In this document: one piece after another, positions 1 through 6,564 of the stretch
Layout: each line of letters begins with the position of its first letter
How positions within the stretch are numbered: the stretch's first letter is position 1
Assembly (NCBI GenBank): GCA_034429215.1
Contig: DAOUGI010000126.1
Span: forward strand, 1 to 64,000
DNA: 64,000 nt
DNA from: JAFGOG01 sp034429215
GTDB lineage: Bacteria > Chloroflexota > Anaerolineae > JAAYZQ01
Reading direction: 5' to 3'
Position numbers and translations under genes: made by a program
Notes under the pieces: model-generated
Told to the model about the DNA's origin: nothing
Database searches by the model: none
What the model saw: only the letters and a program-made list of their open reading frames with translations

Positions 1-92
1 GCTGCGGTCAGGGTCGTCTTGCCATGGTCGATATGGCCGATGGTCCCCACGTTGACGTGGGGCTTGGTGCGCTCGAATTTTGCTTTACCCAT
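1..92 (-). CDS. tuf: Elongation factor Tu, N-terminal fragment (runs off the window)
   Basis: Translation GTPase that delivers aminoacyl-tRNA to the ribosome in the cytoplasm. The visible 30 codons read MGKAKFERTKPHVNVGTIGH followed by IDHGKTTLTA, the nearly invariant EF-Tu start with the P-loop GHIDHGKT at residues 19-26. An AGGAGG ribosome-binding site lies just upstream of the ATG. The gene continues beyond the left edge. It follows two tRNA-Thr genes on the same strand, a classical bacterial arrangement in which tRNA-Thr precedes tuf in one transcript. Identification is very secure for this fragment; nothing can be said about the rest of the protein. Confidence 0.97.
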   Translation of the reverse strand, partial: MGKAKFERTKPHVNVGTIGHIDHGKTTLTA

Positions 93-139
93 TCTGGTAC
101 CTCCTGATGCTAAGTCACTGGTTTCCGGTCCCCCGGTCA

Positions 140-212
140 AGCCCACGACGAGATTTGAACTCGTGACCTACCACTTACCAAGCGGTTGCGCTACCGTCTG
201 CGCTACGTGGGC
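140..212 (-). tRNA. tRNA-Thr (anticodon GGT)
   Basis: The minus strand folds as a cloverleaf. The acceptor stem is GCCCACG/CGTGGGC, the anticodon stem ACCGC/GTGGT with loop TTGGTAA gives anticodon GGT, and the T arm is ACGAG-TTCAAAT-CTCGT. The discriminator is T and CCA is not encoded. It lies about 48 bp upstream of the tuf start. Confidence 0.95.
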
Positions 213-222
213 ACACCCTCAC

Positions 223-298
223 TGGAGCCACCCGTCGGATTCGAACCGACGACCTAACGCTTACAAGGCGCTTGCTCTACCGGCTGAGCTAGGGTGGC
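223..298 (-). tRNA. tRNA-Thr (anticodon TGT), CCA encoded
   Basis: Cloverleaf on the minus strand: acceptor stem GCCACCC/GGGTGGC, anticodon stem AGCGC/GCGTT with loop CTTGTAA (anticodon TGT), T arm with the TTCGAAT loop, discriminator T, then CCA at 225..223. It is separated from the downstream tRNA-Thr(GGT) by only about 10 bp, so the two are probably processed from one precursor. Confidence 0.95.
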
Positions 299-354
299 AC
301 GTAGATCAACCCAGAGCGAGCCGGCCCAAGCCCGCCACGGTCAAATGGCGGCCT

Positions 355-383
355 AGTATACCGACATTCGAAGGAAATGTCAA
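355..383 (-). promoter_or_regulatory. Promoter of the tRNA-Thr/tRNA-Thr/tuf unit
   Basis: On the minus strand TTGACA (383..378) and TATACT (360..355) are separated by exactly 17 bp. It points into the two tRNA-Thr genes and tuf. Predicted start is near 348, leaving about 50 nt before the first tRNA. Confidence 0.85.
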
Positions 384-401
384 ATCCGTTATTCTTTTAG
401 G

Positions 402-488
402 CGGAGGGGGTGGGATTCGAACCCACGGAGCATTACTGCTCACGCGTTTTCGAGACGCGCGCATTAGGCCGAGCTATGCTACCCCTCC
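402..488 (-). tRNA. tRNA-Ser (anticodon CGA)
   Basis: An 87-nt minus-strand gene with acceptor stem GGAGGGG/CCCCTCC, anticodon stem CGCGT/ACGCG with loop CTCGAAA (anticodon CGA), a long variable arm TGAGC..GCTC and T arm GTGGG-TTCGAAT-CCCAC. The long variable arm and the G discriminator are serine-tRNA hallmarks. The following bases are CCT, so CCA is not encoded. Confidence 0.95.
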
Positions 489-499
489 CCAAGCGGGCT

Positions 500-528
500 A
501 TTATAGCATAGACGAGCCGAGGGGGCAA
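500..528 (-). promoter_or_regulatory. Promoter of tRNA-Ser
   Basis: Minus strand TTGCCC (528..523), 17-bp spacer, TATAAT (505..500) preceded by TGC (extended -10). Transcription should begin a few bases before the tRNA-Ser 5' end at 488. Confidence 0.7.
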
Positions 529-549
529 ATTAGGCAAGACCTCAAGAGA

Positions 550-1308
550 TCAGTTGGTTTTTTCGACGACGAGGAGATGAGAAAGGCCAAAAGCCCGCAA
601 GGGGGTGTTTTCCAGAAAGTAGGTGACGCCACGCAACACGCGGCCAAGGACCGGCCGGCGACCGACGATCTTGTCATAGCCGGGGTAGATCTGGGTGTGT
701 GCCACGACGCGGACGGGCAGGCCGGCCAGCAGGCGCCGCAGGCCGCGGCGGGTGTAGGCCCGGACATGGGGCGCGAAACGCCGCCGCCAGCGGTCGGGCA
801 GGTAACCGACCAGCGGGATGTTGCCAAAGTGGTAGCGGCCGCCCCAATAGGCGCCGTGGGTCTCGAACGGGTAGAGGCGGTTGGGGGCAAAGATGACCAG
901 GCGTCCACCCGGATGGAGGGTGCGCACGGCCTCAGCCACCGCCTGGCGGTCGTCGGTGACGTGCTCGATCACTTCGTGGGACAGGACCACATCAAAGGTG
1001 CCCGCCGGGAAGGGCAAGGCCTCGGCTGTGGCGGCGGCCAGGTTGGGCAGATCTACGGAGGTCCCCTCCATGGAATGGTGCGCAAGGAGGAGCTTGTCAG
1101 CGTCGATGTCTACACCAAAAGCGCCGGGGCTGAAGCGGCGAAAGGCACAGACATACATACCCAGTCCGCAGCCGGCGTCGAGGATGGTCCGGTCTTCTAG
1201 GGGGACGTAACGGCGGATCAGAGCCAGCCGGCGCTCCTGGCCATGGCCCCAGACGTAGCTGGGATGGCCAAGGGTAATAGCCTTGTCCTGACCACCGCTA
1301 CCAGCCAT
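550..1308 (-). CDS. Class I SAM-dependent methyltransferase
   Basis: A 252-residue Rossmann-fold methyltransferase of the UbiE/Methyltransf_11 type. Motif I is DAGCGLG (residues 44-50), the acidic end of strand 2 is GVDID (65-69), and the post-motif DVVLSHEVIEHV is typical of small-molecule methyltransferases. The C-terminal third is rich in Arg/Tyr and probably forms the substrate lid; the substrate cannot be named. The start overlaps the end of the upstream phosphoesterase gene by 11 bp and has no clear ribosome-binding site, so translation is probably coupled. Both genes appear to be read from the promoter at 2067-2096. Confidence 0.8.
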   Translation of the reverse strand: MAGSGGQDKAITLGHPSYVWGHGQERRLALIRRYVPLEDRTILDAGCGLGMYVCAFRRFSPGAFGVDIDADKLLLAHHSMEGTSVDLPNLAAATAEALPFPAGTFDVVLSHEVIEHVTDDRQAVAEAVRTLHPGGRLVIFAPNRLYPFETHGAYWGGRYHFGNIPLVGYLPDRWRRRFAPHVRAYTRRGLRRLLAGLPVRVVAHTQIYPGYDKIVGRRPVLGRVLRGVTYFLENTPLRAFGLSHLLVVEKTN

Positions 1309-2038
1309 ACTTGAGGCGCAACACCAGGCGCAGTGGCAGGTTGTGACTCATCATCTTGGCCTGGGTCTCTTCGATCGGGTATGGGACCCGCCGGTGTTCG
1401 ATGGTCATCTCGTCCAGGTGGAGGACGGCGTAGCTGGCCCGCGAGTCACCGTCGCGGGGCTGGCCGACACTGCCGGGGTTGATGATTAGGCGTTCCGGTC
1501 CCAGCTCGACCGGCCGGCCGCTGTCCAAGGTGACTTGGGCGCAGATCGAACCGTGGTCTTGAGCCTCGGGGATCAGGCGAAAGATGCCGGGTGTGTGGGA
1601 GTGGCCTACCAGACAGTAGGGTGTGTTGAAATGATCAAAGTTGACGCGCGCTGTGGAGGTGTAAATGATATACTCCCAGATAGGATGACGAGGGCTGCCG
1701 TGGACCAGGGTAAACTGACCCTCGACCACCATTTGGGGCAGGGCTTCCAGGTAGGACAGATTGTCGGGCGTCAACTGCTGTCTGTTCCACAAGTTGGCGT
1801 CGCGGGCATCAGGGTTGAAATCCTGGAGGTCTAGATTGCCCAGTGTGGCCCAGTCGTGGTTGCCGGCGACGCACACTGGCGACAGGGACCGGAGCAGCTT
1901 GACACAGGCGTTAGGATCGGGGCCATAGCCCACCACGTCGCCCAGGCACCATACCTGGTCCACCTGGCCGGCATCGTCCAACACGGCCTGCAACGCTTCA
2001 AGGTTGCTGTGAATGTCGGAGAGCACCAGACAGCGCAT
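1298..2038 (-). CDS. Calcineurin-like metallophosphoesterase
   Basis: A 246-residue cytoplasmic phosphoesterase of the YfcE/MJ0936-like group, binding two metal ions. The motifs are in order: SDIHSN (D8, H10), GDVVGYGPDP (D34), GNHD (N60, H61), a mid-protein VHGSPRH histidine and the terminal VGHSHTPG. The GDxxGYGPDP signature is typical of the small bacterial phosphodiesterases of this group, whose physiological substrates are mostly unknown. The ATG at 2038 is chosen because AAAGGAAA lies 5-6 bp upstream and the metal motif then starts at residue 7; a longer open frame upstream has no support. It is first in a two-gene unit with the methyltransferase. Confidence 0.85.
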   Translation of the reverse strand: MRCLVLSDIHSNLEALQAVLDDAGQVDQVWCLGDVVGYGPDPNACVKLLRSLSPVCVAGNHDWATLGNLDLQDFNPDARDANLWNRQQLTPDNLSYLEALPQMVVEGQFTLVHGSPRHPIWEYIIYTSTARVNFDHFNTPYCLVGHSHTPGIFRLIPEAQDHGSICAQVTLDSGRPVELGPERLIINPGSVGQPRDGDSRASYAVLHLDEMTIEHRRVPYPIEETQAKMMSHNLPLRLVLRLKYGW

Positions 2039-2066
2039 GTCGTTTCCTTTGACCACAAGTAGGCGC

Positions 2067-2096
2067 ATCATACCACACAAAACCAGTCCAGGTCAA
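2067..2096 (-). promoter_or_regulatory. Promoter of the phosphoesterase/methyltransferase pair
   Basis: Minus strand TTGACC (2096..2091), 18-bp spacer, TATGAT (2072..2067), about 22 nt before the chosen phosphoesterase start. It lies back to back with the tsaE promoter. Confidence 0.65.
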
Positions 2097-2100
2097 ATGC

Positions 2101-2129
2101 TTGTCGTTTGTTCGTGTTGGGTGTATAAT
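2101..2129 (+). promoter_or_regulatory. Promoter of the tsaE-tsaB-rimI-udg operon
   Basis: TTGTCG (2101-2106), 17-bp spacer, TATAAT (2124-2129). The predicted start near 2136 leaves a leader of only about 16 nt before the tsaE ATG. Confidence 0.7.
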
Positions 2130-2151
2130 AGGAAAGCGAGGGATTGGAACC

Positions 2152-2655
2152 ATGCCTATCCTAGACGAACACACGCTCGATTTGATCAGCCACAGCCCGG
2201 CCCAGACCCGGCGGTTCGGGGCACGCCTGGGTAACCTGTTGCAGGCCGGCGATCTGGTGTGCTTGGAAGGGAGTCTCGGCACCGGCAAGACTTGCTTGGT
2301 ACAAGGCATTGGGCGGGGGATGGGCGTGGACGGGCCGATCACCAGCCCATCGTTCACCCTCATCGCCGAATACCGGCCCAAGCCTCCGGCCCCAGTGCTG
2401 TACCACGTCGACCTCTACCGCCTCCATGCGGCCGTCGAAGAAGCCCAGGCCTTGGGGATCGAGGACTATATGCTGGGTGATGGCGTGTGCGTGATCGAGT
2501 GGGCCGAACGCGCCGAGCCGATCCTGCCCAAGGAACGGCTGTGGGTCTTTATGCGGCACGTCGATGACAGCAAACGAGGCTTTTTGATGCGGGCCACCGG
2601 GGCACGCTACGACGATCTACTCCACCGCTTCAGGGTGAGCGCTTTTGGGGTATGA
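2152..2655 (+). CDS. tsaE: tRNA threonylcarbamoyladenosine biosynthesis ATPase TsaE
   Basis: TsaE is the ATPase partner of the TsaBD complex that makes the t6A modification at position 37 of ANN-decoding tRNAs. This 167-residue protein has the Walker A GSLGTGKT (residues 40-47), the TSPSF switch (64-68), HVDLYR (85-90) and the EWAER motif near 116-120, all diagnostic. The ATG at 2152 is preferred over upstream in-frame starts because it fits the family N-terminus and lies just after the promoter. The next gene, tsaB, begins 43 bp downstream, and rimI follows, the common bacterial t6A operon order. Confidence 0.95.
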   Translation: MPILDEHTLDLISHSPAQTRRFGARLGNLLQAGDLVCLEGSLGTGKTCLVQGIGRGMGVDGPITSPSFTLIAEYRPKPPAPVLYHVDLYRLHAAVEEAQALGIEDYMLGDGVCVIEWAERAEPILPKERLWVFMRHVDDSKRGFLMRATGARYDDLLHRFRVSAFGV

Positions 2656-2698
2656 CAGAGATCGCGCAGATCCCCTTCAGGGAAAGGGACGACCGAGC

Positions 2699-3400
2699 AT
2701 GTTGTTAGCCATCGACACAGCCACCCGCATGGCAGGTCTGGCTCTTTACGATCCGACCGCGGGCCGGATCCTGGGCGAAGAAACCTGGTATTCACACGAT
2801 AACCACAGTGTAGAGCTGATGCCCCGCGTGGCCCGGCTGTTGCATACGCAAGGTCTGGCTCCGGCCAGCCTGACCGGATTGGCAGTCAGCTTGGGTCCCG
2901 GCTCGTTCACCGGGCTGCGGACCGGGCTGAGCACGGCCAAGGGGCTGGCCCTGGCCCTCAAGGTGCCGATGGTTGGCATTCCGACGTTGGAAGTGACGGC
3001 CCGCCCGCACATGACCCAACGCCTGCCGATCTGGGCGATCCTCCAGGCAGGACGAGGGCGGATCTGCGTTGCCCACTATCTCCGGCAGCGGGGGAATTGG
3101 CACCGGCAGGGGTCGTACCTGCTGACCACCATAGACGCGCTCGATGAGCAGGTCGAGAACAAGGCAGCCCTTTTTTGCGGTGAGATCGACGCGCGTGAGG
3201 CCGACCTTATCCGCCGGCGCATGGGTGAAGAGGCAACCGTCGTCACGCCGGCAGCCAGTCCACGGCGGGCAGCATACTTGGCCGAGATCGGCTGGGAGCG
3301 GTTGGCCCGCGGCGATCACGACGACCCGATCACCCTGTCGCCTATCTACCTGCACCAAGATATCCCACATCCGATTCCGGCGAGTGCCAGCAATGACTGA
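2699..3400 (+). CDS. tsaB: tRNA threonylcarbamoyladenosine biosynthesis protein TsaB
   Basis: A 233-residue inactive paralogue of the ASKHA-fold TsaD subunit that scaffolds the TsaB-TsaD-TsaE complex for t6A synthesis. It begins MLLAIDTATR, the family start, and carries GPGSFTGLR followed by the T/A-rich helix (SLGPGSFTGLRTGLSTAKG region). GGGAAAGGGAC lies upstream of the ATG at 2699, which supports this start over the longer open frame. Its last 8 bp overlap the start of rimI, implying translational coupling. Confidence 0.95.
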   Translation: MLLAIDTATRMAGLALYDPTAGRILGEETWYSHDNHSVELMPRVARLLHTQGLAPASLTGLAVSLGPGSFTGLRTGLSTAKGLALALKVPMVGIPTLEVTARPHMTQRLPIWAILQAGRGRICVAHYLRQRGNWHRQGSYLLTTIDALDEQVENKAALFCGEIDAREADLIRRRMGEEATVVTPAASPRRAAYLAEIGWERLARGDHDDPITLSPIYLHQDIPHPIPASASND

Positions 3401-4037
3401 TCATACGACTGCGGAGAGCCACGCCACGAAATTCGTCGTCGAGCCGATGGCCGTACCTGACCTCGGTGATGTGATGGCCATCGAACGGCTGTCGTTCTCT
3501 TCCCCCTGGTCGGAACGGGCCTACCGGTTCGAGATCGAACAAAATGAGAACAGCGTCATGCTGGTAGTGCGGCCGGCTTTTCCCCAGTCGCTGTGGGACC
3601 GGATCAGAGGGCGGACTGGGGTGAGATCGCCGGTGCTTGGCTACGGCGGCCTGTGGCTGCTGGTGGACGAGGCTCACATCAGCACCATCGCCGTGCATCC
3701 CCAGTGGCGGGGCAAGGGTCTGGGCGAGCTGGTGATGCTGTCGCTCCTGGAGCAGGGGATCAGGCGGGGGATGCAGCGCGCTACGCTCGAGGTGCGCGTG
3801 TCGAACGAGGCGGCCCAGGGGCTCTATCGCAAATTGGGCTTTGAGAGCGCCGGTCGGCAAAGGCGCTACTACTCGGACAATAACGAGGATGCATTCATCA
3901 TGGTCACGCCCCCATTCGACACGCCCGGCTTGAAAGAAAATCTGCGGCGATGCCGGGTGGAGCTGCAGACCCGATTTCAGGCCGGCACAGCGCAGGCCAG
4001 GGCATACCGGCTGGACAAAACTCTTCAGTTGGGGTAG
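3393..4037 (+). CDS. rimI: Ribosomal protein alanine N-acetyltransferase RimI-like GNAT
   Basis: RimI N-acetylates the N-terminal alanine of ribosomal protein S18; the gene usually follows tsaB, as here. The 214-residue product holds the GNAT acetyl-CoA loop WRGKGLGELV after ISTIAVHP, then NEAAQGLYRKLGFE, the classic C-terminal GNAT motif. It is longer than the usual ~150 residues because of an N-terminal extension, an insert after strand 2 (around PAFPQSLWDRIRGRTG) and about 45 extra C-terminal residues. The ATG at 3393 overlaps the tsaB stop. Family assignment is firm; the S18 substrate is inferred from context and motif. Confidence 0.85.
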   Translation: MTDHTTAESHATKFVVEPMAVPDLGDVMAIERLSFSSPWSERAYRFEIEQNENSVMLVVRPAFPQSLWDRIRGRTGVRSPVLGYGGLWLLVDEAHISTIAVHPQWRGKGLGELVMLSLLEQGIRRGMQRATLEVRVSNEAAQGLYRKLGFESAGRQRRYYSDNNEDAFIMVTPPFDTPGLKENLRRCRVELQTRFQAGTAQARAYRLDKTLQLG

Positions 4038-4065
4038 CCTGGATAGATTTCAAAGGAGCAAACCC

Positions 4066-4686
4066 TTGTCTCAACTCACCGAGCTGTACGACCAGGTCAG
4101 AACGTGCGAAAAGTGCCAGTTATTCCAGTCGCGGACGCTGGCGGTGCCGGGTGAAGGGCCAGAAGACGCCCAGATCTTGTTCATCGGCGAGGCGCCCGGC
4201 TTTCACGAAGACCGCCAGGGCCGGCCCTTTGTCGGGGCAGCCGGCCAATATCTGAACGAGCTGTTGGCCAAAGTGGGCCTAAAGCGCGAGGCTGTGTATA
4301 TCGCCAACGTGATCAAGTGCCGGCCGCCCGGCAACCGCGACCCGCTGCCCGACGAAGTCGCCACCTGTCGCGCGTATCTGGACCGTCAAATCGACCTGAT
4401 CCATCCTCGCTTGGTTGTCACCCTGGGACGCTTCTCGATGGAGCGTTATTTCCCCGGAGCTTCGATCTCGCGCATCCACGGCCAGCCCAAGCGGGTGGGC
4501 AGCGTCATCTATTATCCAATGTTTCACCCGGCAGCAGCGCTGCACCAGCCGCGCTGGAAGAGCCTTCTCGACGAGGACTTTGCCCGTATTCCAGGCCTTT
4601 TGGGGCAGTTGGAGCAGATCGAGGAAATCGAGGAACAAAAAGCCCATCCGCAACCACCCCAGGCCGAGCAGTTGAGTCTGTTTTAG
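4066..4686 (+). CDS. Family 4 (type UdgA) uracil-DNA glycosylase, Fe-S, with C-terminal clamp-binding motif
   Basis: A 206-residue base-excision-repair glycosylase that removes uracil from DNA. The motifs are GEAPGFHEDRQGRPFVG and NVIKCRPPGNR, with the YPMFHPAA motif near the C-terminus. Four cysteines suitable for a [4Fe-4S] cluster are C14, C17, C85 and C101, the family 4 pattern. The start is a TTG at 4066, seven bases after AAAGGAG; no ATG fits. The last five residues, QLSLF, match the consensus pentapeptide by which bacterial proteins bind the beta sliding clamp. It is the last gene of the tsaE operon. Confidence 0.93.
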   Translation: MSQLTELYDQVRTCEKCQLFQSRTLAVPGEGPEDAQILFIGEAPGFHEDRQGRPFVGAAGQYLNELLAKVGLKREAVYIANVIKCRPPGNRDPLPDEVATCRAYLDRQIDLIHPRLVVTLGRFSMERYFPGASISRIHGQPKRVGSVIYYPMFHPAAALHQPRWKSLLDEDFARIPGLLGQLEQIEEIEEQKAHPQPPQAEQLSLF

Positions 4687-4691
4687 AAATC

Positions 4692-4776
4692 TGTCATTCT
4701 GATCGAAGCGAAGAATCTCTCCTCCCGGCCGGTGGCCTCTCGGCCAGATGAGACCCTTCGCTGCGCTCAGGGTGAC
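4692..4776. repeat. REP-like inverted repeat (GTCATTCTGA..GAAGCGAAG type)
   Basis: The left arm (4692-4719) and the inverted right arm (4750-4776) agree at about 21 of 27 positions, with a short GC-rich centre. It fills the gap between udg and rnj. Related half-copies are seen at 4810-4834 and 23128-23153. Confidence 0.7.
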
Positions 4777-4799
4777 CGACTGGAGTCTAAGGTGACAAA

Positions 4800-6473
4800 G
4801 TGGAAAGTGCCATTCTGAGCGAAGCAAAGAGTCTAAAAATCATCCCCCTGGGTGGCCTGGGCCACATCGGCAAGAACATGCTGGTGGTCGAATACGATGA
4901 GCAATTGCTGATCGTCGACTGCGGCCTGATGTTCCCCGAAAGCGACATGTTGGGCATCGATATTGTCATCCCCGATATGAGCTATGTCTTTGAGCGTGCC
5001 GACCGGGTGCGGGCCATCGTCGTCACCCACGGCCACGAGGATCACGTCGGCGGCCTGCCCTACCTCCTGCAAAAGGTCAAGGCGCCCATCTATGCCACCA
5101 GTCTGACCCGGGGTCTGATCGAGGTCAAGCTGAAGGAGTACCACCGCATCGAAGATGCAGACCTGCACACCGTTGCACCCCGCGACGTGCTGGACCTGGC
5201 TCCTTTCACCGTCGAGTTTTTCCACGTGTGCCACTCGATCCCCGACGCGGTAGGGCTGGCCATCACTACTCCGGTTGGCCTGGTCGTGCATTCGGGCGAT
5301 TTCAAGTTCGACCAGACGCCGATAGACGGGCAGATGACCGATTATGGCAAGCTGGCCGAGCTGGGGGCGCGAGGGGTGCACATCCTGCTGTCCGACTCGA
5401 CCAACGCCGACCGAGACGGGCAGACCCCCTCCGAACGCGAGGTGTCGGACATCTTTGACCGCATCTTTGCCACAGCGCCGGGCCGGGTCATCGTGGCTAC
5501 TTTTGCCTCGAACATCTCGCGGGTGCAGCAGGTGGTGACGACGGCCCACAATCACGGCCGGCGGGTGGGCATCGTCGGCCGGTCGATGCTGAGCAACGTC
5601 AAGATGGCGACCCAGTTGGGTTACCTGGACCTCGGCCCGGAAGGGGCTGACGCGCTGCTCACAGCCGACCAGATGAACCACCTTCCCCCCGAGCAGGTGG
5701 CCATCGCCTGCACCGGCAGCCAGGGCGAGCCGACGTCGGCGCTGGTGCGGATGGCCATGGGCGAGCAGCGGCAGGTGAACATCCACCCAGGTGACTCGGT
5801 CATCGTCTCGGCCACGCCGATCCCCGGCAACGAGGAGCTGGTAAACCGCACCGTCGACAACCTGTTTCGCGCCGGCGCCGAGGTCTATTACCACGACCGG
5901 GCCAGGGTTCACGTGTCGGGGCACGCCAGCCGCGAGGAGCACAAGCTGCTGCTCAACCTCACCCGGCCGCGCTTTTTCGTGCCGGTCCACGGCGAGTACC
6001 GCCACCTGGTGCTCCACGCCCGCATGGCCGAGGAGCTAGGCATCCCCCCCGACAACATTTTCATCATCGACAGCGGCCAGGTGCTAGAGTTCGGCACGGA
6101 TTATGGCCGGGTGAACGGCCGGGTGAGCGAGGGGCACGTCTTGGTAGACGGCCTGGGCGTGGGCGACGTGGGCAATGTCGTCTTGCGCGACCGGCACCTG
6201 CTGGCCGATGACGGCTTTGTGGTGGCCGTGGTGGCGATTGACGCCGACACCGGTGAGCTGGTCGAGGGGCCCGACATCATCACCCGCGGCTTTGTCTACC
6301 TCCCCGACGCGGGCGAGCTGATGGACGAGGCGGCGCACACGGTGGTCGAGGCGCTAAAGCATGGCACCGCTGGGCCGGCGGCCAGCGGCAAGATCAAAAA
6401 CAGCCTGGCCGACTTTTTGTACAGCCGGACCAAGCGGCGGCCGATGATCTTGCCGGTGGTGATGGAAGTGTAA
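4800..6473 (+). CDS. rnj: Ribonuclease J (metallo-beta-lactamase/beta-CASP nuclease)
   Basis: RNase J is a cytoplasmic 5'-3' exonuclease/endonuclease central to mRNA decay and rRNA maturation. The 557-residue product has the family start LKIIPLGGLGHIGKN, the zinc motif HGHEDH (77-82), later HSGDFKFD, the beta-CASP block GVDxxHVSGHAS-like (VHVSGHAS) and PVHGEYRH, in the order expected for full-length RNase J. The start is a GTG at 4800 with only a weak ribosome-binding site. Residues 4-11 (AILSEAKS) are encoded by a half-copy of the neighbouring intergenic repeat, so the true N-terminus deserves checking; the alternative internal ATG would delete conserved residues. Confidence 0.93.
   Translation: MESAILSEAKSLKIIPLGGLGHIGKNMLVVEYDEQLLIVDCGLMFPESDMLGIDIVIPDMSYVFERADRVRAIVVTHGHEDHVGGLPYLLQKVKAPIYATSLTRGLIEVKLKEYHRIEDADLHTVAPRDVLDLAPFTVEFFHVCHSIPDAVGLAITTPVGLVVHSGDFKFDQTPIDGQMTDYGKLAELGARGVHILLSDSTNADRDGQTPSEREVSDIFDRIFATAPGRVIVATFASNISRVQQVVTTAHNHGRRVGIVGRSMLSNVKMATQLGYLDLGPEGADALLTADQMNHLPPEQVAIACTGSQGEPTSALVRMAMGEQRQVNIHPGDSVIVSATPIPGNEELVNRTVDNLFRAGAEVYYHDRARVHVSGHASREEHKLLLNLTRPRFFVPVHGEYRHLVLHARMAEELGIPPDNIFIIDSGQVLEFGTDYGRVNGRVSEGHVLVDGLGVGDVGNVVLRDRHLLADDGFVVAVVAIDADTGELVEGPDIITRGFVYLPDAGELMDEAAHTVVEALKHGTAGPAASGKIKNSLADFLYSRTKRRPMILPVVMEV
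4810..4834 (+). repeat. Half-copy of the REP-like repeat inside the rnj 5' coding region
   Basis: CATTCTGAGCGAAGCAAAG matches the arm of the 4692-4776 repeat (CATTCTGA.CGAAGCGAAG) and is translated as ILSEAK near the RNase J N-terminus. Confidence 0.6.
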
Positions 6474-6523
6474 AATCCAGACTTATATTTCGGCAAACAT
6501 CGGAGGTCCGCTTGTCACTTGGC

Positions 6524-6557
6524 ACAGACCCTGAGGGTTTTAAGCCCTTGGGGTCTG
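6524..6557. terminator. Bidirectional hairpin between rnj and the aminotransferase gene
   Basis: CAGACCCTGAGGG (6524-6536) pairs with CCCTTGGGGTCTG (6545-6557) over 13 positions with two G-T wobbles and a 7-nt loop. It lies between convergent genes. There is no long T run, so it may also be a palindromic repeat element. Confidence 0.6.
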
Positions 6558-6564
6558 TTGGTGG

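Noticed and set aside
19..1200. Long plus-strand open frame over the tRNA genes and methyltransferase
   Set aside because: It reads through three tRNA genes and the antisense of a clear methyltransferase; the product is low-complexity and matches nothing.
4833..6017. 394-codon minus-strand frame antisense to RNase J
   Set aside because: It is a shadow of the RNase J coding frame; no ribosome-binding site and no recognisable product.
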